A stretch of 64,000 bases of DNA from Myxocyprinus asiaticus (GCF_019703515.2 NC_059363.1:3146817-3210816); one strand, 5' to 3'. Positions 1 to 11,380 are shown, counted from the first letter of the stretch. A program made the numbers and translations. Notes: generated by a model not told the origin, from the sequence alone.

Positions 1-574
1 TCTGATGTGGCAGAAATCTGTCCTCACGTGAAGAAGCCACAATCAGTTATGATGCCTAATCAAAAAGATAACTAGAGGCACTGGCGTGCATCAGAGTGGG
101 TAAACCAGTCCCACCAGGATTTTCTGATTGTTGTGGCCCAAAATGACTGAATTTACAGCGGTTTTTCTCAAATATCACGATGCAATTTCCAATTTACACC
201 GTTTTTTTGTGTTGTTTTGCGGTGAAAATGCACAAATCATCATTGTATGCCTGTGTAATTTATGCCAATGACAGTGTAAATGCAATTAAATATTTTAGTG
301 TATAACTGAATATGCAGTTAGCAAGCAAAAAATAATAAATACATACAAAAAGACCTGTGATATGGCTATTGGAAGACCCTTAAAATGAAAGAAAACTTTT
401 CTAAGGTTAAAATAGACCTAAAATAATTCTGTAAACTAAAAACACAAATGAGGATTCAATAATTAGGCGTATGTTGCGATTAAAACATTGTCTGATACAA
501 AAATACGATATATGGTCATATACGAACATGTATAAATTATAATTCATATATTTGAGCATTTATACACATATTCA

Positions 575-990
575 AATTAGAGGTAGGGCGATAAATTGGT
601 TTTACCGATTAATCGGTACCGATGGTTGCTTTTTGGAACTATAGTTATCAGCAAAAATATCTGTCGATAGTTGATTCATCATTTCAAAATAAGAGTCCCC
701 AGTGTGTTCCGGGCTTGTTTATACTTAAGTCCCGCATTATGCACCAAACTTAATTTTTTCTGGTTATTTTGGGGATTTTGGTTGAACAATAAACTACATA
801 TGGGATTTTATTCACTTAGGACTCTTTGTCTGTGCCCATCATAGTAAGGAAAGGAATAAGTAAGGAATAAGATTATTATTATTTTTTTTTTTTACATTCT
901 ATAAATCAATTTTTAAAACTACCGGCCAATTAATCTGTTATCAGCCTTTCCTACCACCCTAGTTATCGGTATCGGTGTCGACCTCTAATT
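575..990. mobile_element. Non-autonomous DNA element with short TIRs (AGAGGT...ACCTCT)
   Basis: The two ends are inverted: ATTAGAGGTAGGG on the left and CGACCTCTAAT on the right, each followed inward by AATCGG/CCGAT-rich sequence. The interior includes the phrase AATAAGAGTCCCCAGTGTG, which recurs inverted near 3490-3510, so this is a family with at least two copies here. No coding capacity is seen. The superfamily is not decided from the sequence. Confidence 0.6.
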
Positions 991-2449
991 AAAATTCTAC
1001 AAGTATTGGTAAAAAATGTATGTTAGATACATGAAAAGGACAATTTCTGTAATATTTTGAAATATATGTTGTTTAAATATACATATAGGTTCTGTGACCT
1101 TACATTTCAGTGAAAACCATATATATTTAAGTGTTTAGCATATTTAGCTTTTTATCAGATTTGTACTGTATTAAGCACTTCAAATTCTAATCACATTTTA
1201 CTATCCAACTAAGGGAATTGTAAGTGAATTTAGAAATGCCATTAACACTGGGGTTTTGTGTCTCATTCTCTGCAATCAGAGTGAAGATTAAAGGCAAGTT
1301 GTGATGTACGTGTGCTGTCTGCGGTCCCGTACTGAAACATTTCCTTTTTCCAAGACATCACTTACCAAATGAACCAAAAGGTGCTATGGTATTACCTTGG
1401 TTCTTTGGACTTGATAGCATAGTAATTTCATGGCTTTTTGGAGATGTACCGCACTACGTACTACAATGCTTCCTAAACTACAGTTAGTTACGCTACAAGT
1501 TACTAACAAAAAGTAGCTGACTACATTGAAGCGGACATATTTTAAATATATAACAACTCGATTATATTATTATTTAATTAGTGTGACATTTAACAATTAG
1601 GCTGACAACATTAAACTGAACACTGAAATTATTACATATTACATTGTATTTATACTAAATACAAACTAAATAAAACTAGAAAACACCCTATTTTTACATA
1701 ACTTAGTCGAAATATATGAGAAACAGCTGCAATTTACTAAATATGGTGCTTCATAAAAGAAGGCAAGGTCCTTTTAAGGCTGTGCAGGGGCTCAAACGAA
1801 TCAGTGAATCATTTATTTGAAGTTGTTCATTTATATGAAGCGTCCAAACGAACCCACTCCTTAGAACGAATTGGATTTCCGAGGACTTGGGTTCAAACAA
1901 ATAAGGCAGGGCATAGAAATGCATCTCCTCTTCGACTTCAAACTCTTCAGACATGTTTTGTAATTTCAGTTTTCTGGTTTGTTTGCAAATGTGTTTTGTT
2001 CTCTGTTGTTAATATCTCTGTGGTGGTCCGGTTGTACCAAAACAAAGTGAGATCTCACTTGAACACCCCATCTCGCGAGAGAATGCGCACAGGAGAGCAA
2101 CGGTCGGTCAAGATTTTTTCTAAATAAGATTTCAGATTGTTTCTCACCAAACCTTTTAGTATGCCTTCAAAACAAGGCATGAGTGACATTGAATAATTTA
2201 TTAGACTTCTGAATTATACTTTTGCGTCCTTATTGAAGCTTCAAGAGGTGGTCGCCATCCACTGCCATTGTATGACAACAGTGAGAAAAAACTTTTGTCT
2301 GAATTTCTCCTTTATGTACCGAAAAAGTAAGAAAGTTATACTGGTTTAGAACAAAACAAGGTTGAATAAATAATGAATAAATGCTCATTTTTTGTTGAAC
2401 TTTCCCTTTAAGTCAGTAGTCCCGCTATTTTAGATAGCAACTCCTCAAT
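991..2449. other. AT-rich intergenic or intronic DNA with one dispersed-repeat trace
   Basis: No gene is supported. Segments around 1455-1545 and 1765-1885 (CTACAAGTTACTA..., GAATCATTTATTTGAAG..., ATGAAGCGTCCAAACGAAC) are diverged relatives of the tandem repeat found at 60.7-61.7 kb. The short open frames over 1751-2127 are read from this repeat and are not genes. Confidence 0.5.
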
Positions 2450-2457
2450 CCAAAAAG

Positions 2458-2562
2458 TATAGTACCACCATGGTATTATCGTATCATGAATAACAAGTTA
2501 ATACCATGGTATTTCAATATGATTACCATTCAGTACCATGCAAGCACATCTGATACCATCAC
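2458..2562. repeat. TACCATGGTA-type dispersed repeat
   Basis: Contains repeated palindromic TACCATGGTA-like words (ACCACCATGGTA, ATACCATGGTAT, GTACCATGC). The same word structure recurs at 53.6-53.8 kb and 56.65-57.02 kb. Confidence 0.5.
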
Positions 2563-2649
2563 GATACCGCAACAGGTAAGGTATTGAACATATGCGAGTA
2601 GTGTAAATGACTTCAGATAGGAAGTGAGGAAAGTATTTCCTGTACTCAC

Positions 2650-2759
2650 ATCATGCTTTGGAGCTCCGGGATGAAGCTGGTGGCTTTTCCGGATGCGCGA
2701 CCGCCTGCTGCGCTGCTGCTGCTGCTGGCTGTCATGGGGCTCGCGGAACTGTTGCTCAT
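2650..2759 (-). CDS. supt3h: supt3h first coding exon (SPT3 homologue, SAGA-type complex subunit), partial
   Basis: On the - strand a splice acceptor (TGTTTAACAG) is followed immediately by an ATG, 36 codons plus two bases, and a donor (GTGAGTACA). The peptide starts MSNSSASPMT, continues with a Ser/Ala/Gly-rich stretch and ends TSFIPELQSM with a split Met codon. This aligns with the vertebrate SUPT3H N-terminus, which has the same order: an ASPM-like motif, a Ser-rich linker, GK, then an ELQSMM start to the histone fold. SUPT3H is a histone-fold subunit of the nuclear SAGA/STAGA coactivator and contacts TBP. Only this exon is in the window. The next exon would lie to the left of position 1, and an untranslated first exon is expected to the right. 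In mammals SUPT3H is antisense to RUNX2 and its promoter lies between RUNX2 P1 and P2, which matches this position. The identity rests on one exon plus synteny. Confidence 0.85.
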
Positions 2760-2964
2760 CTGTTAAACAGACAACACGCACACAGCGTTCACACAACGCT
2801 CATGTGACTGTGTGACCCATCAAACACAAGCAATTATAAAGCCACTTCACAAAGAAAACACTTCCTGATGCATTCAATGACAGGACACAGGAAAAACACA
2901 TCACATGTTGAGATTAAAACGGAACCTCAGTGACAAACAACGCTTAATTTTTTTGACGGTGCAG

Positions 2965-3104
2965 TAATAAGAATATCATAATGACCACCTTTTTCTGCAT
3001 TGCGGTAATGAGAATTCAGGGGTAAATGTGCATGTCTGTCATGAAAATAATGTCACAATGTAAAACATCTTAACCTAAAACAAGTTTCATTTCTTTATGC
3101 GAAA

Positions 3105-3135
<31 letters not shown>

Positions 3136-3186
3136 GAGTAAAAGAAGACATGGACATTTTCATGAGAGGTTTCATGAGAGTCACCC
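2965..3186 (-). mobile_element. MITE of the GTGATTCTCAC family, partial, reverse orientation
   Basis: The right end (GACATGGACATTTTCATGAG...GAGAGTCACCC) and the interior (GGTAATGAGAATTC, AAAATAATGTCACA) are inverted matches to the element at 24399-25370. A poly-T run at 3110-3135 splits it. It has no coding capacity. Confidence 0.6.
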
Positions 3187-3593
3187 TCCTATCTTGGTAG
3201 CATTAGATGATAAATGCTACAATATCCAATATCTTATGCTTACAAAAAAGTATATTTTGGACATGAACCATTTGAGTAGAGGTAGACCGATTGTGGATTT
3301 TGCCGACAGCGATAACTAAGATGGTGAGGGTCTTCTAAGGTCAAAAGAGTATACAAGAGTCCAGAAGAATAAAATCCCAGATGCAGTCCCAATATAATAA
3401 TAACAATATACTAAAATCCCAATGATAACCAGAAAAAAAGAGAGGCTTGGTGCATAACGTAACTAACAAGCCTGAAACACACTGGGGACTCTTATTTTGA
3501 AACAACAGACACTTGGCGCCATTACAATGACCTAAATTTAAGTATTAAGCAAATTAAGCTTTTTATAGCATATATATTAACCAGATGAAGGGC

Positions 3594-3595
<2 letters not shown>

Positions 3596-3632
<37 letters not shown>
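3596..3632. repeat. (GT)n microsatellite
   Basis: An uninterrupted GT dinucleotide run ends directly at the TA beside the Tc1-type element at 3636. Confidence 0.95.
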
Positions 3633-3635
<3 letters not shown>

Positions 3636-4772
3636 CAAAGATCAGCCACAACATTAAAACCACCTGCCTAATATCGTGTAGGTCCCCCTCGTGCCACCAA
3701 AACAGCTCTGACCCGTCGAGACACGGACTCTACAAGACCTCTGAAGGTGTCCTGTGGTATCTGGCATCAAGACACTAGCAGCAGATCCTTTAAGTCCTGT
3801 AAGTTGCGAGGTGGGGCCTCCATGGATCGGACTTGTTGGTCCAGCACATCCCATAGATGCTCAATCGAATTGAGATCTGGGGAATTTGGAGGCCAAGTCA
3901 ACACATTGAACTCTCTGTCATGTTCCTCAAACCATTCCTGAACAATTTTTGCAGTGTGGCAGGGTGTGTTATCCTTCTGAAAGAGGCCATTGCCATGAAG
4001 AGGTGTACGTGGTCTGCAACAATCTTTAGGTAGGTGGTACGTGTCAAAATAACATCCACATGAATGCCAGGACCCAATGTTTCCCAGCAGAACATTGCCC
4101 AGAGCATCACACTGCCTCCGCCGGCCTGCCTTCTTCCCATAGTGCTGCTGCCATCTCTTCCCCAAGTAAACAATCTAAAAGAAAACGTGATTCATCAGAC
4201 CAGCCACATTCTTCCATTGCTCCATGGTCCAGTTCTGACGCTCACGTGCCCATTGTATGCACTTTCAGCGGTGGACAGGGGTCAGTATGGGCATTCTGAC
4301 CAGTCTTCAGCTACGCAGCCCCACATGCAGCAAGCTGCGATGCACTGTGTGTTCTGACACCATTCAGCAATTTGTGCTACAGTAGCTCTTCTGTGGGATC
4401 GGACAACAAGGACTAGCATTCGCTCCCCACAGACATCAATGAGCCTGTCGCACCCATGACCCTGTCGCCGGTTCACCGGTTGTCCTTCCTTGGACCACTT
4501 TTGGTAGGTACTAACCACAGCATGCTGGGACCTGACATTTTGGTGATGCTCTGACCCAGTCGTCTAGCTATCGCAATTTGGCCCTTGTCAAAGTCGCTCA
4601 GTTCCTTATGCTTGCCTATTTTGTCTGCTTTCAACACACAAAATTCAAGAACTGACTGTTCACTTGCTGCCTAATACTGTATATCCCACACCTTGACAGG
4701 TGCCATTGTAACAAGATAATAAATGTTATTCACTTCACCTGTCAGTGGTTTTAATGTTGTGGCTGATCAGTG
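3636..4772 (-). pseudogene. Tc1/mariner element with decayed transposase (GATCAGCCACAACATT ends)
   Basis: Inverted ends CAAAGATCAGCCACAACATT and AATGTTGTGGCTGATCAGTG, flanked by TA, bound about 1.14 kb. Reading leftward on the - strand, a helix-turn-helix part lies at 4282-4518 (around VVSTYQKWSKEGQ). A catalytic part follows at 3767-4165, with the DNTPCHTA and SPDLNSIEHLWD motifs of DD34E Tc1 transposases. Frameshifts and stops separate the parts, so no intact transposase is possible. A solo end of the same family is at about 50254-50331. Confidence 0.85.
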
Positions 4773-4793
4773 TATATGTATACAGTATATATA

Positions 4794-5915
4794 CAGTTGA
4801 AGTCTGAAGTTTACATACACCTTAGCCAAATACATTTAAACTCAGTTTTTCACAATTCCTGACATTTAATCATAGAAAACATTCCCTGTCTTAGGTCAGT
4901 TAGGATCACTACTTTATTTTAAGAATGTGAAATGTCAGAATAATAGTAGAGAGAATGATTTATACTTTCATCACATTCCCAGTGGGTCAGAAGTTTACAT
5001 ACAATTTGTTAGTATTTGGTAGCATTGCCTTTAAATTGTTTAACTTGGGTCAAATGTTTTGGGTATCCTTCCACAAGCTTCTCACAATAAGTTGCTGGAA
5101 TTTTGGCCCATTCCTCCAGACAGAACTGGTGTAACTGAGTCAGGTTTGTAGGCCTCCTTGCTCGCATACGCTTTTTCAGTTCTGCCCACAAATTTTGTAT
5201 CAGACTGAGGTCAGGGCTTTGTGATACTCCAATACCTTAACTTTGTTGTCCTTAAGCCATTTTACCCCCGCAAAAAAAGGTTTGCTTGGGGTCATTGTCC
5301 ATTTGGAAGACCCATTTGCGACCGAGCTTTCTTCATGGCTGATGTCTTCAGATGTTACATCAACATATCCACTTAATTTTCCTTCCTCATGATGCCATCT
5401 ATTTTGTGAAGTGCACCAGTCCCTCCTGCAGAAAAGCACTCCCACAACATGATGCTGCCACCCCCATGCTTAATGGCTGGGATGGTATTCTTCAGTTTGA
5501 AAGCCTCACCCTTTTTCCTCCAAACATAAGGATGGTCATTATGGCCAAAAAGTTCCATTTTTGTTTCATCAGACCAGAGGAAATTTCTCCAAAAAGTAAG
5601 ATCTTTGTCCCCATGTGCACTTGCAAACTGTAGTCTGGCTTTTTTATGGCGGTTTTGGAGCAGTGGCTTCTTCCTTGCTGAGCAGCCTTTCAGGTTATGT
5701 TGATATAGGACTCAGTTTACTGTGGATATAGATACTTGTCTACCTGTTTCCTCCAGCATCTTCACAAGGTCCTTTGCTGTTGTTCTGGGATTGATTTGCA
5801 CTTTTCACACCAAACTATGTTCATCTCTAGGAGACAGACTGCATCTCCTTCCTAAGCGGTGTGATGGCTGCGTGGTCGCATGATGTTTAAACTTGATGAA
5901 CGTGGTACCTTTGGT
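4794..5915 (-). pseudogene. 5'-truncated Tc1 element with decayed transposase
   Basis: The left end CAGTTGAAGTCTGAAGTTTA is followed by an inner direct-repeat-like site (AGTGGGTCAGAAGTTTACAT, 4981-5000), the layout of Sleeping-Beauty-type IR/DR termini. The - strand reads a transposase through HHATTQPSHRLGRR, SARKKPLLQNRHKKARLQFA, WSDETKMELFG, IKHGGGSIMLW and a C-terminal segment at 5009-5191. The N-terminal third and the other terminus are missing at about 5915, where the next element starts. Several stops and frameshifts are present. Confidence 0.85.
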
Positions 5916-5922
5916 GTATATA

Positions 5923-6438
5923 CACTACCAGTCAAAAGTTTTGAAACACTCATTCTTTATTAAAAAAAATTCTCACATTTTAGAATAATAGTAAAGTCAT
6001 CAAAACTATGGAATAACATAAATGGAACTATGGGAATTATGTTGTGACTAAACAAAATCCAACATAAATCAAAACTGTGTTATATTTTAGCATCTTCAAA
6101 GTAGTCACCTTTTGCCTAGAATTTGCAGACATGTACTCTTGACATTTTCTCAACCAGCTTCTTGAGGTATCACCCTGGGATGCTTTTTAAACAGTATTGA
6201 AGGAGTTCCCATCTATGTTGGGCACTTATTGGCTGCTTTTCTTTATTATTTGGTCCAAGTCATCCATTTCAGAAACTTTTTTTTGTTTTTATTAAATTTT
6301 AGTTTTATAATGAAATAAATTAATATGGTGGCACAATTATATTTTTGTCTACAAAACTAATTTCAAACATTTAAGTATACGCCTTCAGATCAAAAGATTT
6401 TTAAGATCATGAGAAACATTTCAGTCAAGTGTTTCAAA
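5923..6438. mobile_element. Non-autonomous Tc1-type element, right end truncated
   Basis: Starts CACTACCAGTCAAAAGTTTT after a TA and is nearly identical to the complete copy at 24681-25240, including a transposase relic around CCCATCTATGTTGGGCAC. It ends in CAAGTGTTTCAAAA without the last bases of the terminal repeat. Confidence 0.8.
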
Positions 6439-6582
6439 AATTATTAAAAAAATGTAAAAAATAAAATAAAAAAATGTCGGCAACTATCGGCAGATTTTTG
6501 CAGATAACCGATAGTTCCAAAAAGCAACTATCGGCACCGACTAATCGGTAAAACCGACATTAAGGTCTACCACTAGTTTAGA

Positions 6583-7190
6583 GATACATTTAAATATGAG
6601 GATGCTCAAGACTACATTTTAAACCAACTAATGACATTAAAATGTGTTATCAATGACTATGAGTAGAATTCACACAAGCTCAGTAAAAGAAGCCGTTTAA
6701 CTACTCGATGATGATTTAAAGTAATACTGTATATATAGTATATGCAGTGGATATTGTGTAATTTATGTTTACATTGTGCATTCATGGGGCTAATGCACTA
6801 TATGCGGCCATAATATGCGCCAATTACACTCTGTTGTTGTAATTTATGACGAAACTGATCATAATGATCATACAGATGTAGGTACCGGTAAGTTTGTACC
6901 AGCTCGCTAATAACTCTGTACGCAGGTGTGTTCATGTTGACTGATCTTGACTGACTGAACAACGTCAACAGAATTAGCTTTTGGTCTCAAAGTAGGTGTA
7001 GCTCCAGGTCACACCTACCAGTGATGTGGACCAATGGCAGTAAGAAGGTGTTTAGCAGCTGGTAAGAAATTTTGCCCTGGCTAGCTGTTATGAACCACCA
7101 AAACAAACTAAAAAACACCTTCTTTTTGGCCAGATTTAGTTCTAAATTATGTCAACTTCTATTCGTTCTACGATTTCATATGAAATCGCA
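6583..7190. other. No gene seen
   Basis: AT-rich, apparently single-copy DNA. I see no exon with plausible splice sites and no recognisable repeat in this stretch. Confidence 0.4.
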
Positions 7191-7194
7191 GGGG

Positions 7195-7365
7195 CCTTTA
7201 GGCAGAATTTTAGCCTCAGTCACTATTCACTTTCAATGCATTTTTTTTTTTTCCCATTCAATGAAAGTGAATGGTGACTGAGGATGTCATTCTGCATAGT
7301 TTTGGAATGACATGAGTGAGTAAATGATGATAAGTTTTTAACTTTTGGGTGAACTATCCATTTAA
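7195..7365. mobile_element. Fold-back MITE remnant
   Basis: CCTCAGTCACTATTCACTTTCA is repeated inverted as TGAAAGTGAATGGTGACTGAGG around a T-rich loop (7214-7283). It is followed by GAGTAAATGATGATAAG...TTTTGGGTGAACTATCC, the end of the fold-back family seen complete at 62014-62729. Confidence 0.6.
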
Positions 7366-7937
7366 TATTTACTGTATATATATAATCAGTAGAGAGCTGC
7401 TGCTAATAAACCATATATACTATCTGCATTACATATAAAATATACTAATTTATAAAAGTTGTTTGCCATTAAACCCTCTAAAATATAAAGCTGACAAACA
7501 GTATTCTTACTTTTTATTTATCAGTGTGACCGTGTGTACAGGACAAATTATGAGAGCAGTTAACATTCATCTCACAGCTATCTGCATAGTTTGCAGTTAG
7601 AGCTCCTTCAATACAAAGAAAACAAATTAACAGGTGCTGATATACCCCTGGAAATGGAGCTTGTCAAATTCAAATGCGGCCATTGTCGGGTGTGCAGTGA
7701 TTTCCATTGGGAAGCACAGCAAAAGGTGAGTAGACACGGTCCAGCAGGTTTATTTATACAAACCTTCGCCTATTTGAACCATAGCACGTTTGCTGGCATG
7801 AGTGACTCAGAAACCACAGCCTTCCTACAGCAAACCAAAGCATCAGACTATCAAATCTCACAGGTGGACGGCCTTTTTCAACGCAGATGAGAGCTAATCC
7901 CTCTGGTTTAGTTAACACTATTGACCACAGATAATTA

Positions 7938-8100
7938 AAGCCATAGTTCAACCAAAAATCATTATTTACTCACTCTTTCCAAACCTGTATGACTTTCTTC
8001 CATGGAACACAAAAGGAGATGCTATTTAGAATGTTCATACACTGCTGTTTTCTTTACAACGACAATAGTAGAGGTCTGCATAGGCATTAAGGTGAAGCTC
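7938..8100. mobile_element. Fold-back MITE fragment (left arm)
   Basis: ATAGTTCAACCAAAAATCA...TTTACTCACTC...CCTGTATGACTTTCTTCCAT...GAACACAAAAGGAGATG is the left arm of the 62014-62729 family. No matching right arm follows. Confidence 0.6.
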
Positions 8101-8508
8101 GTTCCCAAGACCATGTAGTCAAATTTTAAGATGAACCCGATCTGGATGTTTGTGTGGCAACCTGAACTTCTTCAAAGAACGTGGAATCTTTGTGACACCT
8201 GCTTAAAAAAACTTGGCACAGTGTCAAAAAAATGTATAGGTTCCACGCGAAACGCTGAAAAAACAGAGGGAGATGGCACAATAGTCAAAGATGTCCATCC
8301 AGTGCATATTTACATTAAAAAAAAAAACATTTACGTGCAGATGCACAAAACAAGTTACATTAAAATGAAAAAATTATATCATATAAAAAAAATGTAGCCT
8401 ATATTATATTAACTATTTATATTTAAAAATAAATTAAAAATCAATTATTATTATTATAAAAAGTTGATCATATATTTATAATCAAAATATTAATAATAAT
8501 ATTTTTTA

Positions 8509-8512
<4 letters not shown>

Positions 8513-8562
<50 letters not shown>

Positions 8563-8628
8563 CAAAAATTATCATCATAAATATTTTGGATTATATATAT
8601 GATCAACATATATAATCATTCATTTTTA

Positions 8629-8674
<46 letters not shown>

Positions 8675-8813
8675 TAAATTATTAAAAATAAATCATAGTT
8701 ATTATTATTATTGCTGTTTTTATTTACACATTTTTGTTACAATCAAAATATTTATAACAATTCTAATAATCATTATTTTAATAATAATAATCTATTTTAC
8801 TATATATATACTG

Positions 8814-8850
<37 letters not shown>
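8513..8850. repeat. AT and CA microsatellites
   Basis: (AT)n at about 8513-8557 and (CA)n at about 8641-8670 and 8820-8849 lie in AT-rich simple sequence. The last CA run abuts the Tc1-type element at 8852. Confidence 0.9.
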
Positions 8851-8851
<1 letters not shown>

Positions 8852-8854
<3 letters not shown>

Positions 8855-9746
8855 GTGGCCAAAAGTTTGGAATAATGTCGAGATTTTGCTCTTATGGAAA
8901 GAAATTGGTACTTTTATTCACCAAAGTGGCATTCAACTGATCACAATGTATATTCAGGACATTAATAACGTGAAAAATTACTATTACAATTTGAAAACAA
9001 TGTTCAGAACTTCTTAAACTACTTCAAAGAGTTCTCATCTAAAAATCCTCCACGTGCAGCAATGACAGCTTTGCAGATCCTTGTTATTCTAGCTGTCAGT
9101 TTGTCCAGATACTCTGGTGACATTTCACCCCACACTTCCTGTAGCACTTGCCATAGATGTGACTGTCTTGTCGGGCACTTCTCACGCACCTTACAGTCTA
9201 GCTGATCCCACAAAAGCTCAATGGGGTTAAGATCCATAACACTCTTTTCCAATTATCTGTTGTCCAATGTCTGTGTTTCTTTGCCCACTCGAACCTTTTC
9301 TTTTTGTTTTTCTGTTTCAAAAGTGGCTTTTTCTTTGCAATTCTTCCCATAAGGCCTGCACCCCTGAGTCTTCTCTTTACTGTTGTACATGAAACTGGTG
9401 TTTAGCGGGTAGAATTCAATGAAGCTGTCAGCTGAGGACATGTGAGGCGTCTATTTCTCAAACTAGAGACTCTGATGTACTTATCCTCTTGTTTAGTTGT
9501 ACATCTGGTCTTCCACATCTCTTTCTGTCCTTGTTAGAGCCAGTTGTCCTTTGTCTTTGAAGACTGTAGTGTACACCTTTGTATGAAATCTTCAGTTTTT
9601 TGGCAATTTCAAGCATTGTATAGCCTTCCTTCCTCAAAACAATGATTGACTGATGAGTTTCTAGAGAAAGCTGTTTCTTTTTTGCCATTTTTGTCCTAAT
9701 ATTGACCTTAAGACATGCCAGTCTATTGCATACTGTGGCAACTCAC
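8852..9746 (-). pseudogene. Internally deleted Tc1 element, copy 1
   Basis: The end AGGTGGCCAAAAGTTTGG is followed on the - strand by the C-terminal coding part at 9019-9252 (DLNPIELLWDQLD, IARGG-like tail) and an N-terminal part at 9458-9688 (MAKKKQLSLETHQSIIVLRK, helix-turn-helix). The middle of the transposase is gone: the frame runs from TDNWKRVLW directly to DLNPIELLW, removing the first two catalytic aspartates. The same junction is in the copy at 31771-33459. The far terminus is lost where the next Tc1 begins. Confidence 0.85.
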
Positions 9747-9751
9747 CCAAA

Positions 9752-11193
9752 TGGCCCTGATCAAAAGTTTACATACCCTTGAATGTTTGGCCTTGCTACA
9801 GACACACAAGGTGACACACACAGGTTTAAATGGCAATTAAAGGTTCATTTCCCACACCTGTGGCTTTTTAAATTGCAATTAGTGTCTGTGTATAAATAGT
9901 CAATGAGTTTGTTAGCTCTCACGTGGATGCACTGAGCAGGCTAGATACTGAGCCATGGGGAGCAGAAAAGAACTGTCAAAAGACCTGCGTAACAAGGTAA
10001 TGGAACTTTATAAAGATGGAAAAGGATATAAAAAGATATCCAAAGCCTTGAAAATGCCAGTCAGTACTGTTCAATCACTTATTAAGAAGTGGAAAATTCA
10101 GGGATCTCTTGATACCAAACCAAGGTCAGGTAGACCAAGAAAGATTTCAGCCACAACTGCCAGAAGAATTGTTCAGGATACAAAGAAAAACCCACAGGTA
10201 ACCTCAGGAGAAATACAGGCTGCTCTGGAAAAAGACGGTGTGGTTGTTTCAAGGAGCACAATACGACAATGCTTCAACAAAAATTAGCTGCATGGTCGAG
10301 TTGCCAGAAAGAAACCTTTACTGCGCCAATGCCACAAAAAAGCCCGGTTACAATATGCCCGACAACACCTTGACACGCCTCACAGCTTCTGGCACACTGT
10401 AATTTGGAGTGACGAGACCAAAATAGAGCTTTATGGTCACAACCATAAGCGCTATGTTTGGAGAGGGGTCAACAAGGCCTATAGTGAAAAGAATACCATC
10501 CCACTGTGAAGCATGGTGGTGGCTCACTGATGTTTTGGGGGGGTGTGAGCTCTAAAGGCACGGGGAATCTTGTGAAAATTGATGGCAAGATGAATGCAGA
10601 ATATTATCAGAAAATACTGGCAGACAATTTGCATTATTCTACACAAAAGCTGCGCATGGGATGCCCTTGGACTTTCCAGCACGACAATGACCCTAAGCAC
10701 AAGGCCAAGTTGACCCTCCAGTGGTTACAGCAGAAAAAGGTGAAGTTTCTGGAGTGCCCATCACAGTCTCCTGACCTTAATATCATCGAGCCACTCTGGG
10801 GAGATCTCAAATGTGCGGTTGATGCAAGACGACCAAAGACTTTGCATAACCTGGAGGCATTTTGCCAAGATGAATGGGCAGCTTTACCTCCTGCAAGAAT
10901 CTGGGGCCTCACAGACAACTATTACAAAAGACTGCACGCTGTCATTGATGCTAAAGGGGGCAATACACAGTATTAAGATCTAAGGGTATGCAGACTTTTG
11001 AACAGGGGTCATTTCATTTCATTCTTTGTTGCCATGTTTTGTTTCATGATTGTGCCATTCTGTTATAACCTACAGTTGAATATGAATCCCGTAAGAAATA
11101 AAAGAAATGTTTTGCCTGCTCACTCATGTTTTCTTTAAAAATGGTACATATATTACCAATTCTCCAAGGGTATGCAAACTTTGAGCACAACTG
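9752..11193 (+). pseudogene. Tc1 element with nearly intact DD34E transposase
   Basis: The transposase starts at ATG 9955 with paired helix-turn-helix regions (LSKDLRNKVMELYKDGKGY and STVQSLIKKW), then GRPRKIS. Catalytic motifs follow: WSDETKIELYGH, QHDNDPKHKA and SPDLNIIEPLWGDLK. It ends at a stop at 10974-10976. Two lesions break it: an in-frame TAG at about 10285, and an apparent 1-base loss near 10500 just before the VKHGGGSLMFWGG motif, which shifts the frame. Ends TGATCAAAAGTTTACATACCC (left) and TATGCAAACTTTGAGCACAACTG (right) are recognisable but unequal. This is the best-preserved transposase in the window, but it is not functional as it stands. Confidence 0.85.
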
Positions 11194-11199
11194 TAATAA

Positions 11200-11380
11200 A
11201 AAATTATTATAATAATTTTAATAATAATAATAACTTTACATTTATATACAGTACATTTAAAAATAATAATAATTATTATTATTATTATATACTATATACA
11301 TATTATCAAAATCTTTATGATAGTGATATTAACAACAACAACAATAATAATAATAATAATGTATTTTTCCATTAATTACA
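11200..11380. repeat. AAT-rich simple sequence
   Basis: Imperfect ATT/AAT trinucleotide runs. The asparagine/tyrosine-rich open frame read through them is an artefact. Confidence 0.8.

Larger units (their letters stand above)
3277..6582 (-). mobile_element. Second copy of the AGAGGT-TIR element, split by three Tc1-type insertions
   Basis: The left end (AGAGGTAGACCGATT, 3277) and the right end (AATCGGTAAAACCGAC...AAGGTCTACC, about 6535-6572) belong to the family seen at 575-990, here inverted. The phrase CACACTGGGGACTCTTATTTTG near 3480 is the reverse complement of the first copy's interior. Between the ends lie Tc1-type elements at 3636-4772, 4794-5915 and 5923-6438, so they arrived later. 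Confidence 0.6.

Noticed and set aside
5352..5633. 93-codon + strand open frame and similar frames at 4060-4357
   Set aside because: Antisense shadows of decayed Tc1 transposases on the - strand.
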